This document shows positions 24,801 through 40,000 of a stretch of 64,000 nucleotides of DNA, piece by piece. Origin of the DNA: Streblospio benedicti (Eukaryota > Annelida > Polychaeta > Spionida > Spionidae); contig CM032663.1 in the NCBI GenBank assembly GCA_019095985.1, forward strand, positions 13,497,571 through 13,561,570, in the 5' to 3' direction. The notes beneath the pieces were generated by a model that worked only from the letters and a program-made list of their open reading frames with translations, ran no database searches and was not told where the DNA came from. The translations under genes and the position numbers were made by a program. Every line of letters starts with the position of its first letter. The stretch's first letter is position 1.

Positions 24801-27800
24801 AGTGTCTGGTTTATTGTCTTCTTCCCCGCTATGCAGGATCATTCTACAGGTCTACCTGAATTCTTTCACAATATGAGCTGTTATTGTTGTTATTTTAATC
24901 AATTTCCGCCCACCAGATAGCAGTTCTGGGAGACCAGCAAGTGGGGAAAACGAGTCTGGTGATGCGACTCACGAAAAACCTGCACGTCAGCGAGTATAGG
25001 GCGACGCCCACCATACAAACCTGGGAAATCCCGATCGTGGAGTTCACCAACCCACAGGGAAAGCAGAAGTTCAACGTGAGTACAGTACAACCACCAATTA
25101 AAACCACCTCTATAATGAGAACACCTCTACAATGAGACCATTTTTCTCGGTCCCAATGTTTCAAAATGATTCCAAAGGGAACCTCCATATTAAGATTACC
25201 TCTGCATTGAGACCACTTCACGCCAATCTGCAAAGTGGTCTTAACATAGAGGTTCTACTGTATACGAAAAACGCCATATATAACAGTCATAGAACCCACA
25301 GACCGTAGCAATAAGTGAAGACAAAACCATGATGTATGACATGAACTTCTTATATTATTCTTGATCAGTTACATTAGGAATAGGATCTTTCAAAAGACAA
25401 TTCCCGTCCTTATTGAGCTTGTTAACCTGGTTGGTAAAATAGTCATGTTTGCAAATAAAATGTTTATAGCACATTCACAGGTTCAGAAATTTTTAGTAAC
25501 CAACTCCAACCATCACACACTGCCATCTAGTGAAGGAAAATGGAAGAAGTCTCTTCAAAGATATATGCAGATTGTCTCTTCAAAATACGTACGGCCATAC
25601 ATGTACATGGCAAATCTGCCATTCCGCGCTTATAAACCCAGTGTCTTATCATAGTTGCCATACGTCCTTTTTCAAGGCTCTGCTTGATGCCTTTTTGATA
25701 CCTGTTTATTACCTATGCCTAATAGAAAACTCGATCAAGTAAATGACACGTTGCCGTACGGCAGTCGTATCAATTACCCCCAGGCGATAGAGAAATCTGC
25801 CGTACGGCAGAATTTCACTGTGGGTTTAACCCTATGTAAACTGCATTGGAGCAATCCGCACAAATTTTTCATTCACCATACGGGAGCTGCAGTACGCCGC
25901 TGCAGTACGCCGCTATGCCACTAAGAATTAGTCGTTTTAATACCTCAAAAATTCATTCTCCTACATCCCTTCAGGTACAACTGATAGACCTCATGGGTAT
26001 CATCAAGCAGTGGTTTGGACAACAAGACCAGCTTTCTGTCGCCGACGCGTGCATCCTAATGTTCAGCCTCGATGATCCCAAAAGTTTCTCCCGCCTCGAC
26101 CAGTGGTACAACACCATGTGTGCCAGCAATCGGCACGGGATCAGCACGGACTTTCGTTTCCCGTTCGTTCTCATCGGGAATAAGAGCGATTTGCCACAGG
26201 AGTCGCAAAAGGTTAGTATAATACGTTACAATACAATATGAATTTGTATGCTGCGAATTTCCATGAAATGTTTGTGCGTGCTTGTAGGCCTCCTTGAACA
26301 AATGGTGCTTTAATTGGGATTTTAGAATGGCATTAGTTTGATTGTCTTATGGACAAAGGAAGTTTATTCCATAATGTAGGCACTCCTATTTTAAAGGCTT
26401 TATCTACACAAGATATCTAAGGTTGCATTTTTCCTTTGCATTTCACTATAGACTAAATCGACAGTCAATTAACACCATGTATGTGGTATCTCGTACATGT
26501 GTGTATCTACATAGGGAATACCTTATTTTTACATTTTCTGTTTGTTCCAAACAAGAGACATTTTCTGCACTAGAGGTTGGTTTGTAGAGTCTAAATCTGA
26601 GGTCTAAATTACTGGTGTTTTTCAGTCAAAATCTCTGTTGGGGGTTATTTAGAAAGCTCTTAATGTATTTTAATAGGGTCGTGTCAATATACTTAACAAA
26701 TCATTCAGTGACATCTGTGAAAGTTTTAAAAAAGATCAGGAAGGTATTTCGCATAAGATTTCCTTATAATTTCAATATTTCCTTTCAATTCTTGTCTCAG
26801 ATAGTTGTTGATTTTTATTACATTGTACAACGGCAAACAAAATTGGTACTGAACTCTTTAATAAACCAGCCTAATTTCTGCTGCTTCAGTTTTCAGCCGA
26901 TTACTATATAAAACGTACGACGGAATTTCAAGTAATAAAACACTGCAGAAAACTGAAGGTGCCAAAACTAGGCTGGTTTACCCTATATCCTATTTCCTGC
27001 TTGTATTCTTTAGGTTTCATTTGACGATGCGGACAAATGGGCGCGGAACCATAATATGCCGTACTACGAGGCGAGTACCAAAAGTGGTGCCAACGTGGAG
27101 ATGGCACTCGCTGTCGCCATCCACAGGCTCTGGGACTTTGAGAACGTAAGCACCTCTAGTTAAGACCACCTCAATAATGAGAACACTTCTAAGACCACCT
27201 CAATAATGAGGACACCTCTTATTAAGACCACCTCAATAATGAAAATGCCTCTAATTAATACCACCTCAATAAGAACATCTCTAATTAAGACCACCTCAAT
27301 AATGAGAACATCTCTGATTAATACCACCCAATTAAGACCACCTCAATAATGAGCACAACTCTAAGACCATACCATTTAAAGCTGTCATTAAATTAATGCA
27401 AAAATTATTCATTGTGAAACTTGGTTCTGGAGACTTCCTCTCTGTTAGATTGCTTGAGGCCAGTTTATTTCATACCCAAATGGTAAAGTCCATACCCAAT
27501 GAACCATCTCTGTATAATCATACAACTTCCATTTACTCCTTGACACCTAGGAATCCTCTTTCTCTGTCGATCTCCCTGTCTGGTACCAGGATTATCACAC
27601 CGACTACCCCCAAAAGGGGTGCAGCATCACGTCTATCTTAAGTCCATATCACAATGAAACATCTCTATATAATCATACAACACTGACTATAAAACGTCAA
27701 TGATTATTTGCATCTGCCCCCAGGATTACCACACGGACGACCCCCACAAGGTGTGCAGTGTGCGGATCCCCCGGCGGGAGGAGACCAAGGGTGCGGCCGC

Positions 27801-27944
27801 GGGGGACGGGGGCTGCTGCCCGGACTGCTGCAGCTGCTGGCTGTGGTGCTGTGGGGGCAGAAAGGGCCTCTGCTGCTGCTGCTGTTGCTGCTGTGAGGAT
27901 GATGAGGACAGATACACGCTTATACAGTGAGGATAGAGTGGTGG

Positions 27945-28035
<91 letters not shown>

Positions 28036-31000
28036 ACTGCTGATGACCTATACAAGCTCACACACTGAGAATAAAGGAGCATTGGACAGGACAGCCAAGG
28101 ACAGGGTGTCTTCTGCGCATCTGTACATGTATATCATACATCATACTTACGATGATAGACTTTCTTTAATCATATTTGACTGATAGACTTTTGTTTTCTT
28201 TTGAGATTTTTTTCGTGTTGAATTATTGTAACAATTCAAAGATGTATTTGTATGCCTGTTAATCAAACAAAATATTTTTCTATTTTGTTGTTATTTTTGT
28301 TATTTGTTTGACTAATCTATAATTTAGATTATTGGCAACTAATATTTAAGTTTCATTTAGCGGATAAATGTTTTATTTTTTACTGATACTCGGAAGTATT
28401 AATTTTTATTGCTACAAAACAAAATGTACTTTTTTATTCAATAAAGTGATTGGACATGTCAATCATTCAAAAGTTTCAACAAAAGTTCCAAATGAAATTC
28501 AATGTTCTAATTCTGAATTTCATTCTTCATTCAAATGCCCTAAAATATAGAACAGAATCCTACATCAGGACCGTCAGGTTGTGGAGATCACTGAGGTCGT
28601 TATGAATTCAGACAACTCATTTTCTAGTGATTTTTCTATAATTAATATCGGAAATAGACTAAAACTATTACTGCTAAATATGAATGTCTGGTAGTAATAA
28701 AGATTTAAGTTTTTCAAGATCTATTTTCAGCAAACATGACGATATATTTTTGACATAATTTATCAGACATATATATATCAACCACTTTACTCCATAAAAA
28801 TATCAAACCTTTTCACTCACTCGTTAACCGCTACTAATGAACGATCCTACAACTTCAAGCCTTCAATTATTGACATAAAGGTTTAAAATCTTTAAACCTA
28901 TTAAAAGAAGTCCCAAATCACTCACAATTGATTTAATGAAACCCAATGGTGATGATTATCTTTTATCCATCCATATAGAAACCCTAATTGCATTGAACAC
29001 TATCTCTGATCAAAAACTATGCACTTATCTCAAATTATCCATTACCACAAGCTTTCTTTAATTTCCCTTCAGACAATCAATTGAAAAGTGTTCACTAGTA
29101 AATGGCATAGAACCATGCACAAAGACCATAAACTAAATTGCTCTCCATTGTTTTCCACCAGTTCTATCCATGTGTATTCAATTCAATTTCAAGATAGAGA
29201 AGTTGCCAAATTTACTTCACAACTTCCTTATTTCCAAATTATGGATTCCAACATCACTCTAGGACATGTTGTAATTTTCCAAAAATACTATTTCTAAAAC
29301 TCTATACGATACATTTAACACTTGTAATATTCAAAGACAGTCTGGTTTCTATACAATCTTTGCACGCACACAGCAACTGAACCACGTTTTAACACAGTGT
29401 CACCTGCCACAATCAAGTTCACATATTTACGGAGCGTCCTTATTGTGCAATCACCTCATGGAGTTTGCTTCATAAACCACCAGACAGAAGCATTGACCAG
29501 ACATAAGTTGCACTCTCTTAACATGACGTATTTTTGGCCAATTCACTGTGATACAGTAAAAAAGGTCTTTTACGGTGGCTGTGTTGACGAATTCGGCTGT
29601 CTTAATATATGCTAGGTGAATAGGTACCACGGGTTAGGGTTTGAGTCCCGGCAGTGGCTATGTGATAATAGTCATTTAGACTTGGGCCAGTAATCCTCTT
29701 ATGTCAATTTTTACACCCAAGTCAATCAATTCCACTATATATCTAAGCATTACTATAGTGAAAACTTGTTACATGGAATCTGTAAGAATGACAGTAAAAC
29801 GATCGATTGGAGATAGCGAACAGGTATCTGTTCAAAATGTGAGGTAAGAGAAAATTCAAGATAAGCAATATGAATATAACAATATCCGGATATTCAAACA
29901 TTAAAAAGAACTTGTTCTCACCACCTTGCACATTCATGACTAAAACTAGATTATTTTGCCTGCGAGAAGTTTCTCTTTCACCAAACAGTTTCAATGTAGT
30001 AAAGTCTGCTTTTTACCAATCAGTGGTCCTACAGGGTTAACCACAATTTTCAATAAGGTTCAATTTTAATTGGTCTATTTGTTCCAGCACTAAGTTGTAC
30101 AAATAACACAATGCATAAATCGGTTTGGCCTCACAATTGCTCCCCCCTACAGCCATAAAGGGGAAACTATGGGTTTCGGGATGTACAGTAGAACCTCTCT
30201 ATCAAGACTACTGTACGGCTGGCCTCAAGTGGTCTCTATAGAGGTGGTCTCTTTACACAGGTCAGCACTGGTCTTTGTATAAAGGTTTTGAATGCGAAAA
30301 CTGGTCTTGTAATAGAAGTGGTCTCACTAAAGAGGTCATCCTAATTGGAGGTTCTACTGTAGAAGTCTACATCCATCTTCTCTGATCAATTCGCGCCTGT
30401 TTAAACAGAGACTTTCCACGGCCAAGCATTGATCCTGTCGGGTAAGGACGAGATGAACTCTACTGCACCAGGTATAAACTGGTATAGGCATCTTGCAAAA
30501 GGCAATTTCATTTGAACATTTCTGTCAAACATTTCTATGCATCACATGAATTTTTAAAACCGAAATGACTGAAATAATTACATCTATTAATCTAACACTA
30601 CATGGAGGATTTTTGACATCGAGTAAGTCTGACCATCATTCATCTCTTATAAGACAATTTCATTTTTTGCACAATATATCAAAGTATGTTAAAAAGCATT
30701 AGTTTTGTTAACCAGCACAATATATTGCATCAATCAAAATTCTTTAAATTATGAAATTATGAAATTACTAATCCAAATCCTATTAAGAATCTCTGACATA
30801 ACAAACGTACTTCAAATATTCCCATAGTAAGTCTATCTTCAATATATCGTCTGAATATCTTCTTACCTATGGTGTAGTTCTTGGATATCCTTAAAAAAAT
30901 TCCTTCAAAACGAAGTCCGCTTTAATAACAGACCACAAAAGAATATCCCCTCGAACAAGCACCTTTGTAAACGCACTGGATTATGACAGGAGAGTGTTAA

Positions 31001-34000
31001 GTGTGTGTTATTCAACTGGCTATCAACCCATCCAACTGGCCATCTGCCCTTATGCTTAAATGATTTTCAAAGGATTATAAAAACACCAACTTTCACTGAC
31101 CAGTGACCACTTTAAACACTTACAGCTGCATCTGTCCATGATGGAACTTTTGTCACAAAACCTTGAAATCATCATTTATAGTAGAACCTCTCTCTTAAGA
31201 CCACCTAGTGGGTGGTCTCAATATAGAAGTGGTCTCTATAGAGGCTTGTGATCACTTTATAGAGGCTTAATCTCATGAGAAATGAACTTACTACAGAGGT
31301 GTCTGTTTATGGAAGTGGTCTCTACAGAGAGTTACTGTGATCACTAATATAAAGGCTTGGACCACGAGAAATTATCTTACTATAGAAGTGGTCTCAATAT
31401 AGAGGTGGCCTCTCTACAAGGCCTTGCTGTGGTCACTTTATAAACGCTTGGCCCGTGAGAAATGATCTTATTATAGATTAGTCTCTTTAAGATGGTCCAA
31501 ATCAGAGGTTCTCCTGTATTGTAGTGTCTGTCACAAGGAACTTTTGTCTAAAAACCTTGAGTTCTTCATCATTATGGTTTTTGACATTCTGCTCTTGACC
31601 ATTCAATGACCAGTCATTAGTGATGCTCTTTTTATCAAGGTTACTTATACTTAATCAGTGAAGAAGTATTTCTCAAGGAGACAGATCGCTTTTTTGAATG
31701 TAATTTTGATTAAAAAGTAATGCACACCCACAACCTACCTTTCATAACAAACTATCACAAGGCTTTTAATATTATAATGACCAGTTTTTTTATTCAAAGT
31801 TCAATGATCAGTTTATTGTTACATAAAACAATAGAACTTCTGTTATGTACATTTTTGACTAAAATGAGCAAAATGGCAAACTTTTCTAAAGAGAATAATT
31901 AAGTAAATTGCTAAAAATTCAAGTATTCAATAACTTCATCAGAAAATGCATTATAGAATTCAAATTAGTTGATTTGATTTTAACTGCAACTGATAAAGCC
32001 AAAACAACTGCCATCTACTTTACCTAATTGATACGTTCCTCTGTATTAGTTATCCAATCAAATCCTAAATTTCCTTGGACAGGCCCCAATTACTCTTCAA
32101 TTTGAGGTCATAAGTTACAATAAAACTTCTGATCAAAGCACTGACATGTCATCCACTATATGGATTTAGAGCCATATTTTCCTTTTCACTTGAAGGCTGG
32201 TATGTTATACAGCTTAACATTTACACCAGGTCATTGGCAACATCCAAGGCAATCATATTTTACCCAAAGTCTACTAAAAATCATTCTGTAATCCTTCTTA
32301 CTATCACACTGTTCATACATCTACCAATATGATTTCTTTTGCATTTTCCTTTAACACGTTCACAAGTTCTACAAAGTAGCTATCAATATTCCGATTTACC
32401 AAAACCAGCAAAAATGTTCACAATAAAAACTGTATTCCCAAATAATAATACTAATTTAAAAGCACACAATCCTGTTCAAGTTTTACATAATCACACCACA
32501 ATCTCCCACCATTTACATATGTATAACCCAAACCGCAATATAACCACCCCAAATAAGGCAGTTAATTGGAATTGACGGCCCCATCACCCACCATCGTGTC
32601 TACGTATTACTCCGCTGCTGGCAAATTGTGTAAATTACCCCAAAAACAGACGTTTCCATAGACATTGATACAATTGTGGCAGCGAATCTATTTACACTTG
32701 ATGGATCGTGATTTCTTGCTGATACTTCCCTTTGGTTACAGAGAAACCTTTCTAAAGGAACAAATCTAGGCTTTCTCTTATTTTTGGTCTGATTGCACTG
32801 GTCAACACATTTTTTGTCTCATTAGGTAGGTGGTCACTTTATAAAGGCTTTTTGCATTGAAACCTTTTTACGGCGAACAAATTATCAAGGTTTTGCGTTC
32901 TTTGTGGTCTCCTTCCACAAACTTTAGAGAATCTGGAAATATGGTGTTATATAGATTGAAAAGATACACTTTACCAAGTGACTGGTGAAATGTATACATG
33001 CATTATCATTCGATATGGCACATGTTTGCAATTTATAAACTTACACCAGGTAATAGGCACCAAAGTCACACCACTTTACTCTCAACATTTTCTAGGAAAG
33101 ATGCATTCTACCCCATAGCCCAATAAAAGCTTTAGCATATAGAATAGAACCTGTCATGTAATGTGGATCATTTTCTCTCCTCCAAAAAGTGTCCACATAA
33201 GACAGGTTCTGTGGTATATGCACGTTCTGTATCATACATAGTAGCAGGAATAAATGAGAGATAGTAGACATGGGAATGAAAAAAAGTGGAAAGTGTCCAT
33301 GGTACATAATACAGGTGTCCTTAAAAGAGGTGTCCTTAAAAGGTAGGGGTCCACGTGGACAGTTTCCAATGTAATAAGATATAACTGAATAGTAAAAACA
33401 ATCTACATTTATCAAAACAGTAGGGACATACCCAGTATGATATTCTGACAGAAGTCAAGTGTCGCATGTAACTTGATCGTTTCCACGCTTTCACTGGGGA
33501 AAAGTGCATTTTACACTCTGCGTGTTTTCAAACATACATCCCACACTTATCTCATTACACCGATTACAAATCTCCACTTTTCTCTTTGACATGCCAAGTT
33601 TTGAAATCTTTGACACCTTCCTTTGTGTGTTTTTTGCAGTTATTATCTGTTATTTTGGCCATATTAGCTTGAAAACCTGCTGGGTGATGACATTTTCATG
33701 TAACAGGCGATGTTTCACGTGTAAACTAGGTTTGTGGGAACAATGCATATTGCAATTAACCATCCTCAGCTATTTCGGGCTTGTCATTCAAATGAGAAAA
33801 TATTGAAAATAACACCTCATAATAAGGGCCATATTTTGGGGGTAAAATATTCACGGCCTCAGCCAATGAAAACATCAATCACAAAATTTTAGGTTTAGCT
33901 GCGTTAAAAACATACAAATTTACATGGCCAAGTAAGAAAAAAGGTTTTTAATTTCAATTGCTACATAAGCTTAAACGGCGAATTCGTCCAGTTAAAAACA

Positions 34001-37000
34001 ATAAGCCAACTCACATAATCAGGAGACCCTCCAATTAGGACCACCTCTCTATTGAGACCACTTCTACAATAAGACAACTTCTTTGCATCCCAAGCTTCAT
34101 CAAAAGACTGCTGCGAACCTCAATAAAGTGAGCACCTCTCTTGTAAGACCACCTCTATAATGAGATCATATCTTGCAGTTTCAACCTTTAAAGCAATACC
34201 AAAGAGAACCTCCATAAAGAGACCACCTCTCTATCGCAACTGCTTGAAGCCAAGTCCATGGGTCATCTTAATAGAGAAGTTCTACTGTACTAATGTAATA
34301 GGGGATAAAAAAAAAAGTTACTACTCACACAGACACATCCAGATAGAACTCATAATCGTCCAAAGCGTCTGCTAACATTCAACAATATCCCAGCTTATCC
34401 AAATCCCACAACAGAGCATGATAGCGAAATGCCATAGGACCAAGTATATAAACGATTCCTTCCTAATATCCAGAACAACGACTTAAATGTTTAGTGCACA
34501 TATTTTGTGTAGTAGCTTCTTTCAAAATTAACAGTCACAGAGATACAACCACCCAAATGCCCATGGGCTTTTAGGTTGAAAATTTGGCAATTAAGGGGTG
34601 TGTTATTACATGAATGTGAATTTACAGTGGAATATACAATTGTTTAGTTATGTAGGATGGGCCCTTGAACAGTTACATATGGCAATAGAACAAGTCAACT
34701 CAGTCTAGTTTAGTACTTACTATTATATATCTAGATTAACACCACATCATTGTATCTTTATCACAAAAACTTTGTATCACAAAGTCATTTACTTCACTAA
34801 GACGGCTCTGCAATCTGTCTTGAATGCACTTTATCCACAGAATATTATTCCAGCTGGATATTCACCATTTTGAACATGGTGAGCAGATTGACTTCCTTCA
34901 TAAAAATATATCCATTATAAATGCACATACGCAGAACTTCAGCAAACAAATTTCAAACAGACTAGCAACTTAATGAGTATAATACAGATGTATATCCCTG
35001 AGGTATATCCAATAAAACAGGCGTATGCCCTATCCTAGCATTAGAAGCATTTTGATTTCTGAAATTTTCTTTTATGCTGTGCGTGTATATCACAATATTA
35101 GATTTCTGTTTAGTAGCAGCATACACACACTATGGGCAGGTTTTTGAGGTGATGTTAACAGGACCGAGTTACTCGGTAAACTGTGGCATGTGACCTGTGG
35201 TAACAGCTGGCAGGTCTCTCCATACAGAGGCTGGGGCTGATGACCCCGTCGCAACACAACATGCCACGGCCCATTAGCCACAGTGACAGGGTCACCATCA
35301 GTGAGAGTGTGCTACTACAGGGAAAATATTAGTTACCAATGGGAACCTATATATGTGATTATTGTCTAATGTTTTCCTTGTATCATGAATAATGGAACCC
35401 AGGATGAATTCAGTATGCATTCTTTGAAAGTGTCACTATAGTCACCCTCAAGAGTACAGTAGAACCTCCAATTGAGACAGCCTCTTTAAAGAAGACCACC
35501 TCTATAGTAAGACCATTTCTGGTAGTGGTTTCCAAGTACCAAAAAGAAACCGCAATGAACCCAAAAAAGACCACCTATTCAATGAGGACCACCCTATAAT
35601 AAGACCATTTCTCATAGTTCCAAGCCCTAATAAAAACATCACCATTAACCTCCATAAAGTTCACAACCTCTCTATTGAAACCACACCTGTACAAAGACCA
35701 TTTCTCACGGTCCCAAACCCTCATAAATGCATCACCATCAACCTCCATACATTAAGGCCACTTGATGGGGTTTCTAATATAAAAGTTCTACTGTATGCAG
35801 CTGTCACAAACCACTTAACATGCTGCTCCATGAGTCATCAGACACTTTAATGCAAAGGTCCCTTGACAGCAGGTCTCCTGATCCCTATCACAAGGACTAC
35901 ACAGAGACCTACATCACAACCTCCACATACCATACAATAAAACCTCCAAATAAGACCACCTCCATGAAGGGACCACCTCTATAATAAGATAATTTCTCAC
36001 GACCCAAATCTGCTTAAAGATACCACCGCGAACTTCCATAAAGAGACCACCTCTCTATTGAGCCCAGTTTCTTGGGTGGTCCTAATACAGAGTTTCTACA
36101 GTACGAGCAGGTTTTGCCTCATTACCTTTCTCCATCACACAACAAGGCTGCTTTATGCGTTAATCTGCGGTCTGTGGGAAAGTACTCCTCACGCTCAATG
36201 ATGTTCACATCTCACACTGGACGCACTGTGTGGTCAATTTTTGGGCTTTGAATATCACTTCTTTGCTTTAGATTCATTTTAATACATCTTAGATGTCCAA
36301 ACATACGCCAACTGTTATCGGTTGAAAAGTGGTGGATTTAGGGGTGCGCTTTTACATGAATATGTATTTCGGCTGTAATTTTGATGATATAGATTTTGAT
36401 ATATTTAAAATTTTGGTGGTAGTTCGTTACATATGGATCGTGGGTCCTTGGAAGTTTGAATATTGTAAATACCCAATCCATTATAGTAAATGTCTTCAAC
36501 AACGGAACCCAATTTGCAGTCACAAATCCTTCCTTTGTAGAGGGTTTCCCTTGTTTACTGCATCCTTTACTTACATTATTATAAGCTAATTCGTGAGAAA
36601 AGTTTCCTTTATTCAGTTTTTCCTTTGTTGAGGACATTTACTGTAAATTCAAATTAGCAATAAACTGACAAATGCAATCCTCATCATAACAAACCATTAT
36701 AGCTCATACAATAGACAAGATTCACAAAGAATATCCCGAAAGGCAGGTTCTACTGTACCAAGATTACCTACAATAAACAATCCGGTTTGAGATGTTTTTT
36801 CTCTTATATATATACATGTACATGTATACTTTCCATCTGGTCAGTGAATGTCCATGTAACATTGAAAAACATGAGCAGGAGTAAAAAGTCAGCAAAGTGC
36901 CACAAAAGCCGAAACTAGCAGAAAGAGGTGAAACCTCTATGGCCTATATCATATTATCACAAACATTTGGTATTAGACTCGATCCTGCTAACCCATTATC

Positions 37001-40000
37001 CTGGCAGCAGCAGCTGGTTAAGCGTCTGTCACGCCTCAGCGACTTCCTGCTAGAACAAGAGTCCAGCTGGAGATTTATGGGGCTCTAGCTGCTCCTGGGA
37101 AAGTGATGACATTCGCTGCTTCTCTTTGTTCTCTCTTAGATCTCTCTGTTCTCTCTAGCACGCACACTGGTTCACTGGTTCTCTAGTTTCAATGCTGCTG
37201 TCAGTGCTAGCAGAAACACATACAGTAGAACCTCTTTATTGGTTCAAACATATTTGTTTATTTATACAAAGTACAATAGAGAGATTGGGCAACAGCTAAA
37301 AATGTGATCAAAACCCTCTCTAACCTTAAGACCACACAGGTAGCTCAATAAAGGTGGTCTCTATAGACCCCCTCTATATGGAGGTTGATGGTTATCTTTT
37401 TATTGGGGCTTGGGGCTGTAAGAAATGGTCTATTATAGAGGTGGTCTTGTTAGAGAGGTGGTCTTAATTGGATGTTTCACAGTTTAACTGGTGCTAGCCA
37501 TTTAGCCAGTAGTGTGAAGGTCTGTGTATGGTCAATTGGCAGTTTAGATTCATAGAGATAGGCACAATAAGTTGATTACCAGGGTAGGTGAGACAATTCA
37601 GCATCTTTATGGATCAAATTTCGACCAAACCTACCTGTCTGTTTGCATATGCTGGGTAAAGCCATTTCCTCATCACAGATTCTATAGGTTACTTTTATCC
37701 ATGTAGTGTCATAGATAATGCAGTAAACTCTTAAATCATCAACAATGACAACTACAATCTGGATACTTCTTCGTGTTGGAAACAATATTCAAGCTCCCAG
37801 GAACATCCAACATCATTGAGGCCCCAGTCTGAGAGTCACGATTTAATATTAACCTACAGCCATCTACAGTCTGGTAGGCTGAGATATATCAAAACAACTG
37901 CAACTGCTAATCCAAGGCAATATCTGCAGTACAGTTGGAAATTTAGAACTATCCAAAAGTATCATACAAAATAAATAGTTTTTCATATATTAAGGTAGTC
38001 CTTGCCTAAGAGATTTTAGGTGAGTTACAATGATATTTTCTGTTTGTTATGTTGGGAGAAGATATTCGATCACCATAAAACCTTTATAATTAAATGTTCT
38101 GAAGCCTACTTAATAAATTTGCATGTTCATTGCAGCACATGAATAATCCACAACTAATTTCTAAGATTAGCCTGATTTATGAGACTGTCCTGGTGTTATC
38201 CTTGATCAGCTAGTCTCCTTCGGTACCCAAAATGGTATTATACGTTCGAGGCTATTTACTGAAAAAGCCAAGTCAGTTGGTGCCGAATCAATATGGTCAC
38301 TATTTCGGGTCTCTGCACCAAAAACAACACTTTTACAATGAGACAATGCAGCAATTAACAACAACAGCAATACAAGTGTGTCTGCTTGAATATTCAGAAT
38401 GTCTGACTGCACCATAATCAATCATCTGAAATGTCTGACTGCGCCATTATCAATTATCAGGAATGTCTGACTGTGCCATAATCAATTATCAGGAATGTCT
38501 GACTGCGCCATAATAAACTTTCTGCCATGACAATAAATGCAGCAGCATGCACTTTCATTTACCACTCGCCAGAATGATGATTGCTTCAACGTAAACATGT
38601 CATTGTGGATAGATATCCAAAATTGTGTACATGTGTCCATGGACTAGCTCCTTTGGTAAACCTACAGTAGAAACTCATCACCTCAATATTGCTTATCTTG
38701 ATTTTTTTTGTTATCTCAAAGTTATGTTCATTTTCATTCAACCACCACACTATGACCAAATATCAGTTGGTTATCAGTTGGTATATCATAATGACAGTAG
38801 GTATAAAGAATTGTATGTCATATAAGCTATCATCCTGTGTAACAATAGTGTTCAGATTTCACAGTTTTATCAAAACTCCCCACACTTTTTACATTTCTCA
38901 CACAAGTCTGCTGCACTTTCATTTCACACTTATCATCTCACATGAATAAAGATTGTATGCTTATCAAAATGAAAATCCAAAACACTGCTAATAAAACTGT
39001 AATGCCCACGGACTAACTCCTATGCAACAAGAATGATGTCTCACTAGACCACAGTTTTATAAAAATTTCTTATTTTTTTTAACACATTCATTCAACAAAA
39101 GTCTATGATTCCTCATTTTTTCCCCACACAGTCCCAGCTATGAAAGGCCATTTTTCACTGTGTTGACACACAAATGCAAAACATGATGATATGATTTCCT
39201 CATCTACATCAAAACTCAGTACAGTAAAACTTCTACAAGACCAATTTCAGTGCATAACAACATGCAGAATTACGGTTCGTTTGTATCACATTTTTATAAT
39301 ACAGTTGGAATAGTGAAGAAATTTGCTGTGAAATTTACAAACCTTAACTAAACATCAATGAGACCACCACATGTTGGTCACTATATGAACTGACTTTTAT
39401 ATTTGTAATAAGTGATATTTGGAAGACAGAAACGAAACAGTTTAATGACTTTCATATACAAACACACTTATGGTTTCATGGTCTAGATGTAATATTTTAC
39501 ATTTGATGAGGATTCGGTGTATTTGAAGCCTGTTCTGTTTATCATCTACATTCCACACACATGACTCAGAACGGACATTTTTGGCAAAAAGTCTTTGTTT
39601 TTCTTACTTATAACAGACATCATAAGAATGTTGAGAATTACTATGATAACTCATTTCTAATCCTCTCTCTTTTCTCTCAGGTGCAATCCTACCACTATCA
39701 TATGTGACTATATTGACAAAGCTGAAGACAATCTTCTATTTACTTATATCAAGTGACCCTGACGGGACTCAAACTCAGGACCCCGTGGTTGTGGGACCAA
39801 TGATACTATCACCCGACACACCCAGCTGATATCAAGATTCGTAATTGAACACACAAACAAACAAACATTAGATGATTTCACTTCAAAATGTAAATGTGCT
39901 TATTTACAATCGCAATAAACAGTTTTGTCACTTTCTAGCGACTTTACATCTACACCAGGTCATTGGCAACCTTTTCACACTATATCTTTCTCAACTCCCA

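Noticed and set aside
27726-28183. Frames of poly-Leu and poly-Ala across the CTG tract
   Set aside because: Repeat translations. The real frame ends at 27930 before the tract.
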